From contig CAVPXB010000024.1 in assembly GCA_963709525.1 (NCBI GenBank), positions 20,275 through 84,274 of the forward strand: a stretch of DNA of 64,000 bases, written 5' to 3'. Numbering within the stretch: position 1 is the first letter of the stretch; each line of letters begins with the position of its first letter. Source of the DNA: CAIWHR01 sp963709525. GTDB lineage: Bacteria; Pseudomonadota; Gammaproteobacteria; Burkholderiales; Casimicrobiaceae. The notes beneath the pieces are model-generated. The model saw only the letters and a program-made list of their open reading frames with translations. It was not told where the DNA came from and made no database searches. A program made the position numbers and the translations under genes. Shown here one piece after another: positions 8,409 through 20,049 of the stretch.

Positions 8409-9401
8409 TCATGGCATTTCGAGCACGGCGGCGCCGGTCAACCTGCCGTTGCGCAGGGCATCAAGCGCGTCGTTGGCACGGTGCAGCGGAAAGGGCACCA
8501 CCGTCGTGCGGACCGGGATGCGACGGGCGAGCTCGATGAACTCCTCGCCGTCGCGGCGCGTGAGGTTGGCGACCGATCGGATCTGTCGCTCGCCCCACAG
8601 AAGGTCGTAGGGGAACTGCGGGATGTCGCTCATGTGGATGCCGCCACAGACGACCGTGCCGCCCTTGCCGACGTCGGCAAGGGCCTTCGGCACCAGCGAC
8701 CCCACGGGCGCGAACAGCAATGCGACGTCGAGTTCGGCCGGTGCCCGCGCATCGCTGCCGCCGGCCCAGACCGCGCCGAGCTCGCGCGCGAACGATTGTG
8801 CGGCAACGTCGCCCGGCCTGGTGAACACGAACACTTCGCGTCCCTCGTAGCGCGCGAGTTGCGCGACGATGTGCGCAGCGGCACCGAAGCCGTAGATCCC
8901 CAGGCGGTGGCCGTCTCCTGCCATGCGCAGCGAACGGTAGCCGATCAGCCCGGCGCAAAGCCAGGGCGCGAGTTCGGTGTCGGAAAAATCCTTCGGTAGC
9001 AGGAAGCAGTAGCGGCTGTCCGCTACCGCGTACTCGGCGTAGCCGCCATCGAGCGTGCAACCGGTGAACTGCGCCGCGGAGCAGAGGTTCTCCCGGCCGC
9101 TGCGGCAATGCCGGCAGACGCCGCAGGTGTAGCCCAGCCAGGGGATGCCGATCCGGTCACCGACATGGATGGTGCGGACGTCCGCACCGACCTCGGTAGC
9201 GATGCCGACGATTTCATGACCCGGGATGACCGGCGACCGAATGCCGCCGAGCTCGCCGTCGAGGATGTGCAGGTCGGTCCGGCAAACGCCGCAGGTGTGC
9301 ACCTTGATCAACACCTGCCCGGGACCGGGCCGGGGAACGGGGACCTCGGCAAGCTCGAGCAACGAGCCCGGGGCACGCAACACCATCGCACGCATGGCCA
9401 T
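8409..9401 (-). CDS. zinc-dependent alcohol dehydrogenase
   Basis: 330 residues of the medium-chain MDR family. Catalytic zinc ligands are Cys40 in CGVCRTDLH and His62-Glu63 in PGHEIVG. The structural zinc site is the four-cysteine loop CGVCRHCRSGRENLC. The cofactor fold is GIYGFGAAAHIVAQLA (a variant of GxGxxG). It oxidises a primary alcohol or reduces an aldehyde with NAD(P)H. An FNR/DNR-like box lies 84-97 bp upstream of the start, which suggests a fermentative or denitrification-linked role under low oxygen. The gene stands alone. Confidence 0.88.
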   Translation of the reverse strand: MAMRAMVLRAPGSLLELAEVPVPRPGPGQVLIKVHTCGVCRTDLHILDGELGGIRSPVIPGHEIVGIATEVGADVRTIHVGDRIGIPWLGYTCGVCRHCRSGRENLCSAAQFTGCTLDGGYAEYAVADSRYCFLLPKDFSDTELAPWLCAGLIGYRSLRMAGDGHRLGIYGFGAAAHIVAQLARYEGREVFVFTRPGDVAAQSFARELGAVWAGGSDARAPAELDVALLFAPVGSLVPKALADVGKGGTVVCGGIHMSDIPQFPYDLLWGERQIRSVANLTRRDGEEFIELARRIPVRTTVVPFPLHRANDALDALRNGRLTGAAVLEMP

Positions 9402-9484
9402 CTCCGACGGACACGATCGAAAGCAGCAGGCGCCGCCCGAACACGCCTGCCATCCAAGCCTAACCCGCCAGCTGCGGCCGCATC

Positions 9485-9498
9485 TTGACGACCGTCAA
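9485..9498 (-). promoter_or_regulatory. FNR/DNR-like box upstream of alcohol dehydrogenase
   Basis: TTGAC-GACC-GTCAA, a perfect 14-bp dyad. On the minus strand a weak -10 candidate (TAGGCT, 9463 to 9458) would put the transcription start near 9451, about 40.5 bp from the box centre. That is close to the -41.5 geometry of class II FNR activation. Confidence 0.6.
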
Positions 9499-9639
9499 GT
9501 AGGGCAACCGCCCGCGAGCCGACCGAAGAGGTGGCGCAGCAACGGATCAGGCACAACGGGAGGTGGAGCGGTCGGGGCGACGGCGGCGACCCGCGGCAAT
9601 TCGTCCGCCGCCAGCTGCGGTCCGCCATCGTCGGATCCG

Positions 9640-9762
9640 GCCGCGTTCTTGCGCAACCATGCCAAGGCCATCGTCGCCTGCGACTTCTTCGTCGCGGTCA
9701 CGGCAACGTTCCGGCTGCTCCATGTGCTGGTGGTGATCCATCTCGCGCACGCGTTGACCTGA
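9640..9762 (+). pseudogene. integrase/transposase relic, first part of the DDE domain
   Basis: The frame reads AFLRNHAKAIVACDFFVAVT, then ATFRLLHVLVVIHLAHA, and stops at 9762. This matches the start of the rve/DDE integrase core in IS3/IS481-like transposases, where FLRNHA...ACDFF-x-V-x-TATFR-x-L-[YH]-V is typical, with the first catalytic Asp in ACDFF. The sequence then leaves the family where an E-x-GTRR-x-[IL] stretch is expected. It is a short dead fragment. The C-terminal part of a protein of the same type lies at 20050-20330 in the same orientation. Confidence 0.65.
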
Positions 9763-10075
9763 TCGGGTGTTCGCGCAGCGCGCCCAGTGGAGGCGCGCCG
9801 GTTGAGGCATTTGGTGTCCTCGACAGTCGACTTGCCTATTTGGCTGAAAGGGTTTTCAATGCAGACTTGCCCCAAGCGCGCCGTACGAGGCGTTGGGCGA
9901 ATACCGATACAGAGTCCTGCGCAGTGTCTGCGCGGCGCCGGGGGGTTGCCCCCGGGGCTCCGCTGCCGAATTCGGGCAGGCAAAGACAGGGTTCCGGCGG
10001 TCGTGCGCAACGCAGAAGCGGACGGCAGGTCGGGGTAGGCGTGTTTCGATGTCCCATTCGAGGGGGAGCGGCACC

Positions 10076-12112
10076 ATGCACAAGACGAGTCGGAAGCGCG
10101 GCTTTCAGGGGCACGCGGGCGTGCTCGCCGCGACGTTGGCGGCAGCCTTATCGGCACCTGCGCACGCCTTCGAGTTCAAGAGCGAAAGCGGCGAGGTGAC
10201 CGGCTATTTCGACACCACGGTCTCTCTCGGGTTCCCTGTGGCGAATGCAGGGTCGGGACCCGGGCCTGATCGCCATCGTCAACGGCGGCACCTCGCGCGA
10301 CCCCAACGCCGACGACGGCAACCTCAACTACAAGAACGGCGAAAACGTCTCGCTGGCCGCCAAGGCGACCTCGGACCTCCTGGTCAAGTACGGCAATTTC
10401 GGCGTCTTCGCGCGCGCCACCTATTTCTATGACTGGGCGGCGGCCAGCAAGGACGGCGTGCCGAGCACGACGAAGTACGACTTCCGGCGCAGGAGTTCGA
10501 GCTGCTCGACCTCTACGGCTACGGCAAGTTCGACATCGGTGGCCGCGGGCTCTTCGTCCGCGCCGGCAACCAGGTGGTGAGCTGGGGCGAGAGCACCTTC
10601 ATCCAGAACGGCATCAACATCCTCAATCCGGTCAATGTGAGCCAAGCTGCGCGTGCCCGGCTCCGAGCTGAAGGAGGCGCTGACCCCGACGCCGATGCTC
10701 TGGGCCATGCAGGAGGTCACCGACGAGTTGTCGCTCGAGGCGACCTGGATGGTGAAGTGGAAGAAGACCGAGATCGACGGCGCGCGGTGTCTTCTTCAGC
10801 ACCAACGATTTCGTCGGCAAGTACGGCGACACCGCGTATATCGGCTTCGGCCGCCGCAACGATCAGCACAACCCCGCCGGCATCTTCCCGGTGAGCACCA
10901 ACGGCCAGCTGATCGCGCCGCGCTCGGACGATCACGATCCGGGCAACGGGGGCCAGTACGGCCTCGCGCTGCGCTACCTGCTGCCGGAGCACAACAACAC
11001 CGAGCTCGGCCTCTACTTCGTCAACTACCACAGCCGGACGCCGTACGTGTCGGGTTATCGCGGCGGCATCACGGTGGCGCAGACGATATCGAACAATCTG
11101 CCCGCATCGGCGGTCGGCGCGCTGGGGGCCGCGGGCATTCCGGCCTTTGGCCACGGGCAATCCCGCGTGCACCGTCGCTCGACTTGCCCACGTTCGCCGG
11201 GTTGGGCACCGCGGCCAACGTCGGCAAGCTGGCGCCGATCGTCGGCGGTGTCGCCCAAGCGACACAGATCGTGGGCGTCAACGCGACGAATGGCGGATGC
11301 GCCGTGGCGGCCGGACGGGCCGGCACCTACTTCGTCGAATACCCCGAGAACATCAAGCTCTGGGGCTTGAGCGTAAACACCGCCGGGCCGGCCGGCATCG
11401 CGCTGCAGGGCGAGTACTCCTACCGCAGCAACCAGCCCCTGCAACTGCCGTCTGCGGAGCTGCTGCTCGCCGCGCTCGGGGCCCCCAATCAGCTGACCGG
11501 CACCAACCCGGCGGTGTCCGTTGCAGTGCCCTACGGCACCGAAATCCCGGGTTACCGCAGGGTGAAAATGCACCAGTTGCAGGCGACCGCGACCAAGGCG
11601 TTCGGCCCGACGTTCAACGCCAATCAGCTGGTCACGGTCGGCGAGGTCGGCTACACGCATCTCGACCTGCCGGGCGATCTCAAGTTCGCCGGGCCGGGGT
11701 GTCACCTGCCGCAACCCGGTTCGAGTACTTCCACTTCGTTCGGTTCGACCTCGACCGACTGCTTCGTGACCAAGAACTCCTGGGGCTATCGCCTCGTCGG
11801 CCGGCTCGACTACGACGGCGTGATCGACGGCGGGACGCTGTCGCCGCGCATCGCCTTTGCCCACGACGTCGACGGCGTCGGCCCCACGTTCAACGAGGGC
11901 GTCAAGGCGTTGACGCTCGGCGTGGGGTTCGTCTATCTGCAGAAGTGGCAGGCGGACATCGGCTACACGATGTTCTTCGGCGGCAACACCTACTCGGGCA
12001 CCGACCCGCGTCCGGCCCCCTGCCGCCCGGCCAGACCGCGAGCTACGCCAGCGGTTCGAATTATCTCAAGGACCGCGATTTCCTTGCGATCAGCGTGAGC
12101 TATGCGTTCTGA
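10076..12112 (+). pseudogene. DUF1302 outer-membrane protein gene, multiply frameshifted
   Basis: The ATG at 10076 follows GGGGGAG and opens a signal peptide (GVLAATLAAALSAPAHA-FE). Joining frames gives a DUF1302-type protein of about 670 residues: LWRMQGRDPGLI, FARATYFYDW, GNQVVSWGESTFIQNGINIL, then beta strands up to the terminal FLAISVSYAF, the C-terminal Phe typical of outer-membrane beta barrels. At least six single-base shifts interrupt it: an extra G near 10231, a missing C near 10490, an extra A near 10634, an extra G near 10787, and others near 11160 and 12005. The residues either side of each break are well conserved, so sequencing error is plausible. DUF1302 and DUF1329 proteins are usually encoded together with RND exporters, as here. 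Confidence 0.8.
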
Positions 12113-12143
12113 TCGCGGCCCGAACGACATGAGGAGAGCATTG

Positions 12144-13472
12144 ATGAGCAGAACAGGCGTCGGCGTCATTGCAACGGTTCTCGCGCTTGCGTTCGCGGCT
12201 CCGGTCATGGCGCAGAACAGGACCCCGTTCGGGGCCGAGGCGGCCGGCAATGCGGCCGGCACCATCCCCGCCTGGGACGGCGGCCTCACCAAGCCGGTTG
12301 CCGGCTTCCAGACCGGCGGCCACTATTCCGATCCTTTCAAGGCCGACAAGATCCTGTTCACGATCACCGCGGCCAATGCGGAGCAATACAAGAACCAGCT
12401 GTCGCCGGGCCAGATCGCGCTGCTGAAGAAGTATCCGACCTGGAAGATGAACGTCTACCCGACGCGACGCAGCGCCGCGTTCCCGAAGGGGGTGTACGAC
12501 GAGACGGCGGCCAATGCGGGTGTCGCCAAGCTGGCACCCGGCGGCAACGGCGTCACCGGCACAAAGGGCGGCATTCCCTTTCCGGCGCCCAAGGATGGCC
12601 TCGAGGCGATCTGGAACACGACGTTGCGCTACCGGGGCGACACCTACGCGATGAAGTGGGGCCAGGCGGCGGTCACGCGCGAGGGCAGCTATACGATGGT
12701 CAATTTCGACTACGAGTACGACTTCAACTATGGCAACCTGAGCAAGCCCGCCAAGGACCGGGAGGACAACAAGCTCGCCTACTTCCTGCAGACGGTCACC
12801 GGGCCGGCACGGCTGGCCGGCCAGATCCTGCTGGTGGACGAGACCGTCGACCAGGTGAAGGAGCCGCGAAGCGCATGGACCTACAACCCCGGCCAGCGGC
12901 GGGTCCGGCTGGCGCCGCAACGTCGCCTACGACAATCCCGGCACCGCCTCGGACGGCCTGCGCACCAGCGACGACTTCCAGATGTACAACGGCGCCACCG
13001 ATCGCTACAACTGGAAGCTCGTCGGGAAGCAGGAGATGTACATTCCGTACAACTCCTACAAGCTCTCCGGCAACGAGCTGAAGGTCGCGGACGTGCTGCG
13101 GCCGGGTCACATCAACCCCGATCACGCGCGCTATCAACTGCACCGCGTCTGGGTCGTCGAGGCGACGTTGAAGGAGGGGACCAACCACATCTACAAGAAG
13201 CGCGTCTTCTACATCGACGAGGACAGCTGGTCGATCGCCGTCACCGACAAGTACGATGCCGCAACGAGCTGTGGCGCGTGGCCGAGCAGCATTCGATCAT
13301 TTTCTACGACGTACCCATGCTCTACGGCACGGTCGAGGTGCACCACGACCTGCAGTCGGCGCGCTATCTGGCGATGGGCCTGCGCAACGACCAGCCCAAG
13401 GTGTACGAGAAGATCAAGCGCGACAGGGCGGATTTCACGCCCGCCGGGCTGCGCGGCATCGGCACCCGCTGA
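12144..13472 (+). pseudogene. DUF1329 family protein gene, frameshifted twice
   Basis: The start ATG at 12144 follows GAGGAGAG. The signal peptide is VGVIATVLALAFAAPVMAQ. The family pattern is clear: GTIPAWDGG, ADKILFTITAANAEQYK, YPTWKMNVYPTRRSAAFP, SWSIAVTDKYDA and a C-terminal YEKIKRDRADFTPAGL. The frame is broken near 12905 (after NPGQRRVRLAP) and near 13258 (after DKYDA). DUF1329 proteins are outer-membrane lipoprotein-like factors that resemble LolB; they occur next to DUF1302 and are thought to handle hydrophobic ligands. Total length, about 440 residues, is normal. Confidence 0.8.
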
Positions 13473-13600
13473 GCCTGTCGCCGGCACGCGCCCCCCGGGG
13501 CGGCGCTTCGCGCGTGCCGGCAGCAGACGGCACCCCCCGTGCTCCGCAGGTCGTGGATGCGACATGCAGCGGGCACATCCGCCATGAGACCGCTGTTTTC

Positions 13601-14558
13601 ATGAACAAGGTCTTCGGGCTGGTCTTCTTCCTGATCGTCCTCGGCGCCGCCGCGTTCGCCTTTTCGCCGCGGCCGCTGCCGGTGTTCCCGGCGACGGCGG
13701 TGAGCGCTTCGCGGGTGCTGCTGCTGGGCGTCGCGGCGGCCGACAAGCGCGTGATCGCGGTCGGGCGAGCGCGGCGTCATCGTCGTGTCCGACGACGAAG
13801 GGCGCAGCTGGCGCGTCGCGAAGACGCCGACCGAAGCCACGCTCACCGCCGTCCATTTCGTCGATTCCCGGCGCGGGTTCGCGGTCGGCCACGACGCGGT
13901 GATCCTGATGACCGAGGACGCCGGCGAGACCTGGACGCAGGTGCACGCGGCGCCCGACGAAGAGAAGCCTCTGCTTTGCGCGTCTGGTTCGAGAACGCCG
14001 AACGCGGCATCGCCGTCGGCGCCTACAGCGCCCTCTACCAGACCGGTCGACGGCGGCAGGAGCTGGAAGCCGATGCCGGCACTCGAGGGGGACCGGCATT
14101 TCAACGCGCTCGCCGGCGGCGCCGACGGCAAGCTCCTTCTGGTCGGCGAGTCCGGGCTGATCATGCGCTCCGACGATGCCGGCCGCAGCTGGACGACGAT
14201 GGCGTCGCCGTACAAGGGCTCGTACTTCGGCGTCCTGCGGCTGGGGGACGGCGGCTGGCTCGTCTTCGGCTTGCGCGGCAACGTCTTTCGCTCGAATGAC
14301 GACGGCGAGACGCTGGAATCTGGTGACCCCCGCCGGCGCCCAGGCCAGCCTGATGGGCGGCACGCTGCTGCCCGACGGTGGCGTGCTGCTCGTCGGCCGC
14401 GAGGGAACGCTGCTCGAGAGCCGCGACCGCGGCAACAGCTTCACCGCCCGCAAGGCGCGCGGACGGCAAGGCGCTCGCCGCGGCGTTGCCGCTGCCGTCC
14501 GGCGCGCTGCATGCTGGTCGGCGAGGGCGGCGCGACCCGCCTGGACGCGGGCGGCTAG
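13601..14558 (+). pseudogene. YCF48/BNR-repeat protein gene, frameshifted
   Basis: MNKVFGLVFFLIVLGAAAFA is a membrane anchor or signal peptide. Afterwards come repeats of the YCF48-like beta propeller: S-D-D-E-G-R-SWR, EDAGETWTQV, GGRSWKPM, SDDAGRSWTTM, NDDGET, DRGNSF (the D-x-G-x-[ST]-W blades), separated by RRGFAVG, RGIAVG and GKLLLVGE strands. Frames change at about 13770, 13985, 14035, 14320 and 14465. Proteins of this kind sit between DUF1329 and MMPL genes in several proteobacteria and are thought to be exported accessory factors; the precise role is unknown. Confidence 0.7.
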
Positions 14559-14592
14559 CGCCGCCGCGCCCGAGCGAACCGACGAGCGATCC

Positions 14593-17018
14593 ATGGCCTG
14601 GAACAAGTCCGATTTCCACGCGTGGTCGAGGCGCATCGCGCAGCCGATGCTGCGCCGGGTGCTGCTCGCCGTCTTCGTGCTGCTCACGGCGCTGCTCGTC
14701 TGGTCGGCGACGCAGCTCAAGGTCGATGCCGGCTTCAGCAAGATGGTGCCGCTCGAGCACGAGTACATGCGCACCTTCACCGAGTACCAGAAGACCTTCG
14801 GCGGCGCCAATCGCGTGCTCGTCGCATTGCGCGTCAAGGGCGCGGGCGGCGACATCTATACGCCCGAGTTCATGCGCGCGCTGAAGGGCGCGACCGACGA
14901 CGTCTTCTTCATCCCCGGCGTCGATCGGGCGACCGTGACCTCGCTGTTCACGCCCAATGTCCGCTTCATCGAGGTCGTCGAGGAGGGCTTCGCCGGCGGC
15001 AACGTCGTGCCGGCGACTTTCCGCGGCACGCCGGCCGATCTCGAGATCGTGCGCCAGAACGTGCTCAAGTCGGGCAACGTCGGGCGGCTGGTGGCGAACG
15101 ACTTCCGCGGCGCCCTGATCCGCGCCGAGCTGCTCGAGGTCGATCCGGCCTCCGGGCAGCGCCTGAACTACCGCGCCGTCGCCAAACAGCTCGAAGCGGT
15201 GCGCGCCAAGTACCAGAGCGACCAGATCGACGTGCACATCATCGGCTTCGCCAAAGCGGTCGGCGACATCACCGACGGTGCGATCGGCGTGCTCGCGTTC
15301 TTCGCCATCGCCTTCGTCATCACGGCCATCCTGCTGTACCTCTACAAGGGCTCGCTGTCGCTCACCGTTCTTGCGCTCGTCTGCGCGCTGATGCCGGTCG
15401 TCTGGCTGCTCGGATTGCTGCCGATTCTCGGTTACGGCATCGATCCGATGTCGATCCTCGTGCCGTTCCTGATCTTCTCGATCGGCGTCAGCCACGCCGT
15501 GCAGATGACCAACGTCTGGCAGCAGGAGACGCAGCAGGGCCACGACGGCCGGACGGCCGCCCTGAACGCCTTCCTGAAGCTGTTCATCCCCGGATCGGTG
15601 GCGCTCATCACCAACGCGCTCGGCTTCCTGGTGATCATGCACATCAAGATCGACGTCGTCCGGGAGCTGGGCATCACCGCCAGCCTCGGCGTCGCGCTGA
15701 TGATCCTGACCAACAAGATCCTGCTGCCGGTCCTGCTCTCGTACCTGCCGGCGCCCCGCCGCCGCCGGCGCAGCCGGCGGTCGGCCGCTTCGACGCGCCT
15801 GTGGCGCGCGATTTCCGCCTTCGCCGAGCCGCGCGTCGCGCGTGGTGACGCTGCTGGTCGCCGCGCTCTTGCTCGGCGTCGGCAGCTGGAAGGCGCGCGA
15901 CCTCAAGACCGGCGACCTCGGCAAGGGCATCCCCGAGCTGCATGACAATTCGCGCTACAACCGCGACAACGCGGCGATCGTCGAAAGCTTCTCGATCGGC
16001 GTCGACGTGCTGTCGGTCATCGTGCAGACCAAGGACGTCCAGGGCGCCTGCACGAATTTCGCGATCATGGACACCATCGACCGCTTCGAGTTTCATGCGC
16101 AACGTCCACGGCGTGCAGTCGGTGCTGGCGCTGCCGGGCGTGGCCAAGGTGGTGGCGTCGGGCTGGAACGAGGGCAGCCTCGACTGGCGCGCGCTGTCGC
16201 GCAACCCCGACGTGCTCGCGCAGTCGGTGACGCCGATCGACACGGCCACCGGGCTCCTCAACACCGATTGCAGCGCGATGCAGGTGCTGGTGTTCACGCG
16301 CGACCACCAGGGCACGACGATCGCCCACATCGTGAGCGAGGTGAAGCGATTCGCCAGCGAGAACAACACGCCGCAGATGGAGTTCCAGATCGCCGGCGGC
16401 AAGGCCGGCAAGAGCGACAGGCCGCAAATCGAGTTCAAGCTCGCCAGCGGCAACGTCGGCGTGATGGCGGCCACCAACGAGGCGGTCGACGCCGCCGAGG
16501 TGACCATGCTGCTCGCGCTGTTCGGCGCGATCACGCTGCTCTGCTTCCTCACCTTCCGTTCCTGGGAGGCGGTGCTGTGCATCATCCTGCCGCTCGCGCT
16601 CGTCTCGATCCTGTGCAACGCGCTGATGGCCATGCTCGGTATCGGTCTCAAGGTGTCCACGCTGCCGGTGATCGCGCTCGGGGTCGGCGTCGGCGTCGAT
16701 TACGGCATCTACCTGTACGAGCAGATCAGCACCACATGGACGAGTGGGGCGAGAGCCTGCGCGAGGCGTACTACCAGGCGCTGCGCAGCCGCGGCACGGC
16801 GGCGGTGTTCACCGCGGTGACGATGGGCATCGGCGTGGGCACCTGGTCCTTCTCGGCGCTCAAGTTCCAGGCGGACATGGGAGCTCCTGCTCGCCTTCAT
16901 GTTCGTCGTGAACATGCTCGGCGCGATCTTTCTGCTGCCGGCGCTGGCAGCGGTGCTGATCGACCGGAAGCGCCGGGCTGGGCGCGATCCGGACGGCGCG
17001 TCAGCCGCAGCCCGATAG
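14593..17018 (+). pseudogene. RND/MMPL-family exporter gene, frameshifted
   Basis: Joined frames give about 808 residues: a first membrane helix (VLLAVFVLLTALLVWS), a periplasmic loop, a block of helices (VLAFFAIAFVITAILLYL, ISLMPVVWLLGLLPILG-like), the MMPL core VPFLIFSIGVSHAVQM, a second periplasmic loop, and a second block with ALGVGVGVDYGIYLYEQI. The repeated G-[VI]-[SD]-[HY] motifs are those of proton-coupled RND proteins. Frames change at about 15840, 16085, 16735 and 16880. With the DUF1302, DUF1329 and YCF48-like genes it probably makes an envelope system moving hydrophobic molecules such as lipids or terpenoids. The substrate is unknown. Confidence 0.82.
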
Positions 17019-17273
17019 CTGCGCCGGGCCGCGCCGGCGCGATCGCCAGGCCTGCCGGACGCGTTTCCTCGCCTGTGGGTCACTCATCACCATGCGGCAC
17101 GCCCGCACATGGTATCGGGCCCGGGTGTTCCCGATCCGCCCACGGAAGCGGGCTGCGGGTGTCGAACCCCGTGCGAAGTATCGGCCACTCCGTCCACGGA
17201 CCCGGGAAGAATGGCGCAGTTCGCCGCTGCGGCGTTGCTCGATGCGTTCCATGGCCGACACCGGGGCGAACTG

Positions 17274-19875
17274 CTATTGCCTCGCGGGCAGAACCGGGGC
17301 GTCTCCCTCGGTCAGCTTGTGCACAGGGCAAGGATGCACGTTCCAGATCTCTGCCGCGTACTCGGCGATCGTGCGGTCGCTGGAAAACTTGCCGGAGCCC
17401 GCCACGTTCAGGATGGCCTTGCGTGCCCATGCGTCAGGGGTCCCGTACAGATCGCAGAGCCGCCCGTCCGCTTCGAGATACGACGCGAGGTCCGCCAGGT
17501 GCATGTAGTAGTCGCCGTGCACAAGAAACGTGTCCCGCAGCGGCGCGAAGACGCCCGGCTCGTTGCGGCTGAAGTGATCGGAGAAGATCAGGTCGAGAGC
17601 CGCCCGCGTTTCCGGCTCGTGATCGTAGTGCCAGCGCGGGCTGTACCAGCCGCGGCTGTCGGCCACCTGTTGCGCCGTGAGGCCGAAGAGGAAGAAATTC
17701 TCCTCGCCCGCTTCCTCGGCCATCTCGATGGTCGCGCCGTCGCGGGTGCCGATGGTCAGTGCGCCGTTCATCATGAACTTCATGTTGCTCGTGCCGCTCG
17801 CCTCGTAGCCGGCAGTCGAGATCTGGTTGGAAACGTCGCTGGCGGGGATCAGCCGCTCGGCGAGCGACACGCAGTAATCGGGCAGGAACACCACCTTGAG
17901 CCGGCCCTTCACGGCCGGATCGCCGTCGATCGTGCCGGCGAGGTTGTTGATGAACTTGATGATGAGCTTGGCCAGGTGGTAGGCAGGCGCCGCCTTGCCG
18001 GCGAAGAAGAACGTTCGCGGCGGCACCTCGAGGTCCGGATTCTCGCGCAGCCGGTTGTAGAGCACCACGATGCGCAGCGCGTTGAGCAGTTGCCGCTTGT
18101 ATTCGTGGATGCGCTTCACCTGGCAATCGAAGATCGTGTCCGGGTCGACCGCCTGGCCGGACGTTGCCTTGAGCCAGTCGGCGAACTGTCTCTTGGCTTC
18201 GCGCTTGGCCTTCAGGAAAGCGGCGCGGAATCCGGGGTCGGACGACAAGCGGCTCGAGCTTCGACAGCTCGTCGAGATCGGTGATCCAGCCGTCGCCGAT
18301 CGCGTCGGTGATGGCGCGGGCAAGCGCCGGGTTCGCGAGCAGGAGCCACCGGCGCGGCGTGACGCCGTTGGTCTTGTTGTTGAATCGCTCGGGAAACATC
18401 TCGGCCAGATCCCGGACCGTCGTCGTGCGCAGCAACTCGGAGTGGATGGCCGCCACGCCGTTGGTGCTGTGCGAGCCGACGATCGCGAGGTTGGCCATGC
18501 GAACCTGCCGGGACCGTCCTTCCTCGATCACGCTCACCCGCGCAACGCGTCCCTCGTCGCCGGGAAAGCGCGCCCGAACACCGGCCAGCAGGCGTGCATT
18601 GATCTCGTAGACGATCTCGAGATGACGCGGCAGCAGCATCTCGAACCACCCGAGCGGCCATTTCTCCAAGGCCTCGGGCAGCAGCGTGTGGTTCGTGTAG
18701 GCGAGGGTGCGTCGCGTGAGGTCCCAGGCCTCATCCCAATCGAGACGCGCATCATCGAGCAGGATGCGCATCAGCTCGGGGACTGCCAGCGTCGGATGCG
18801 TGTCGTTGAGCTGGATCGCGGCTTTTTCGGGGAGAGCGTGCCAGTCGGCGTTGTTTGCCCGGAAGCGGCGCACGAGGTCGGCCAGCGAGCACGCGACGAG
18901 GAAGTACTCCTGCAGGAAGCGCAGGCCCTGGCCGCGCGTCGTCGAGTCGTCGGGGTAGAGCACGCGCGTCAGCGATTCCGCGGCGAGCGTTTCGGCGAGC
19001 GCCGCAACGAAATCCCCGCGGCTGAAGCGCTGGAAATCGAAGTAGTCGGGCGCCGCGGCGCCCCACAGGCGCAGCGTGTTGATGGTCTTGCCGCCAAAGC
19101 CCACGATGGGCCGATCGAAAGGGATGCCGAACAGGCTGAACGGCCGACCCGGGACCAGGCGCAGGAGGCCGTCGCGCATCGTGAACGAGCAGTTGAACCG
19201 TACCTCCACTCTTTCCTGCGGACGAGCGATCTCCCACGGGTCCTGGCGCCGGAGCCAATGGTCCGGCTGTTCCTGCTGCCAGCCATCACGGACAAGTTGC
19301 TTGAAGATGCCGTACTCGTAGCGCAACCCGTAGCCCATGGCCGGCAGCTGCATCGTCGCCATCGAGTCGAGGAAACAGGCCGCCAGCCGCCCGAGCCCGC
19401 CATTGCCGAGGCCCGCATCGGGCTCTTGCTCGAGCACGCCGAGCCAATCGATGTTCTTCCGTTTGGCGAAATCCGGAAGGACCCGGTCGAGCATCAGGTT
19501 GGTGACATTATTCGCCAGCGACCGTCCGATCAGGAACTCCATCGACAGGTAATACACATGCTTCGGGTTCTCGCGCGCGTAGGTTTCCTGCGTCAGCACC
19601 CATCGCTGCGAGAGGACGTCGCGCACCGACCGGGCCAAGGCCTCGAATCGCTCGCGAGGCCCCGCAGCGCTGGGCGCCACGATGTTGTCGAAGACGAGGT
19701 GGCGCTCGTAGAGCGCATTGTCGGCCCCCAGGAGGGGGATCTGGCCGCAGCCGTATTGCGCAAGCAGCGCGGAGGCGTCGATCGCCCGGGTCGCAACCGG
19801 CGTCCGGGCAGACTCGTCAGCTGAGGTCGCCGTGGTCCCGACGATATTCGACGTCGCGCCGTTGTTGGTCGCCAT
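17274..19875 (-). CDS. glgP: glycogen/starch phosphorylase (one frameshift)
   Basis: About 867 residues once the frames are joined (family about 815). It releases glucose-1-phosphate from glycogen. Seen: VYYLSMEFLIGRSLANN, EPDAGLGNGGLGRLAACFLD, YGLRYEYGIFKQ, NDTHPTLAVPELMRIL, and the pyridoxal-phosphate lysine in GYEASGTSNMKFMMNGALTI. An extra N-terminal tail of about 30 polar residues (MATNNGATSN...) precedes the core. The frame breaks near 18245, between ELSKLEPL and DPGFRAAF, by one base. Start ATG at 19875 with AAGGGTGACAA upstream. No other glycogen gene is adjacent. Confidence 0.88.
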
Positions 19876-20049
19876 TTGTCACCCTTCCATTGTCGGGTTG
19901 GAAGATCCCGTGCCGCGTAGTCACATACGTGTCACGTCTCGTTCGAGAGGCGGATCCACTATAACAAGGTCTGCGTCGCATTACGAACCACTTCAGCCAT
20001 TCGCGATGCCTGTGGTCCGCAATGATTCGCGTCGTGGATTTCCCGGGTG

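Larger units (their letters stand above)
9402..10075. other. intergenic region with FNR-like box and integrase relic
   Basis: About 670 bp. It contains the FNR-like box (9485-9498) and a fragment of an integrase-type transposase (about 9640-9760), both listed separately. From about 9763 to 10075 I see nothing recognisable apart from the GGGGGAG ribosome binding site of the next gene. Confidence 0.5.

Noticed and set aside
5979..8999. Very long plus-strand open frame opposite the polyamine transporter
   Set aside because: Rich in Arg, His and Asp with no family motif; it is the GC-rich shadow of four well-supported minus-strand genes. The same applies to the long plus-strand frames at 20308-23163 and 24877-27282.
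17216..17274. GCAGTTCGCC / GGCGAACTGC as a terminator between the RND gene and glgP
   Set aside because: The arms are 10 bp but the loop is about 39 nt with no T-run, so it is not a convincing intrinsic terminator.
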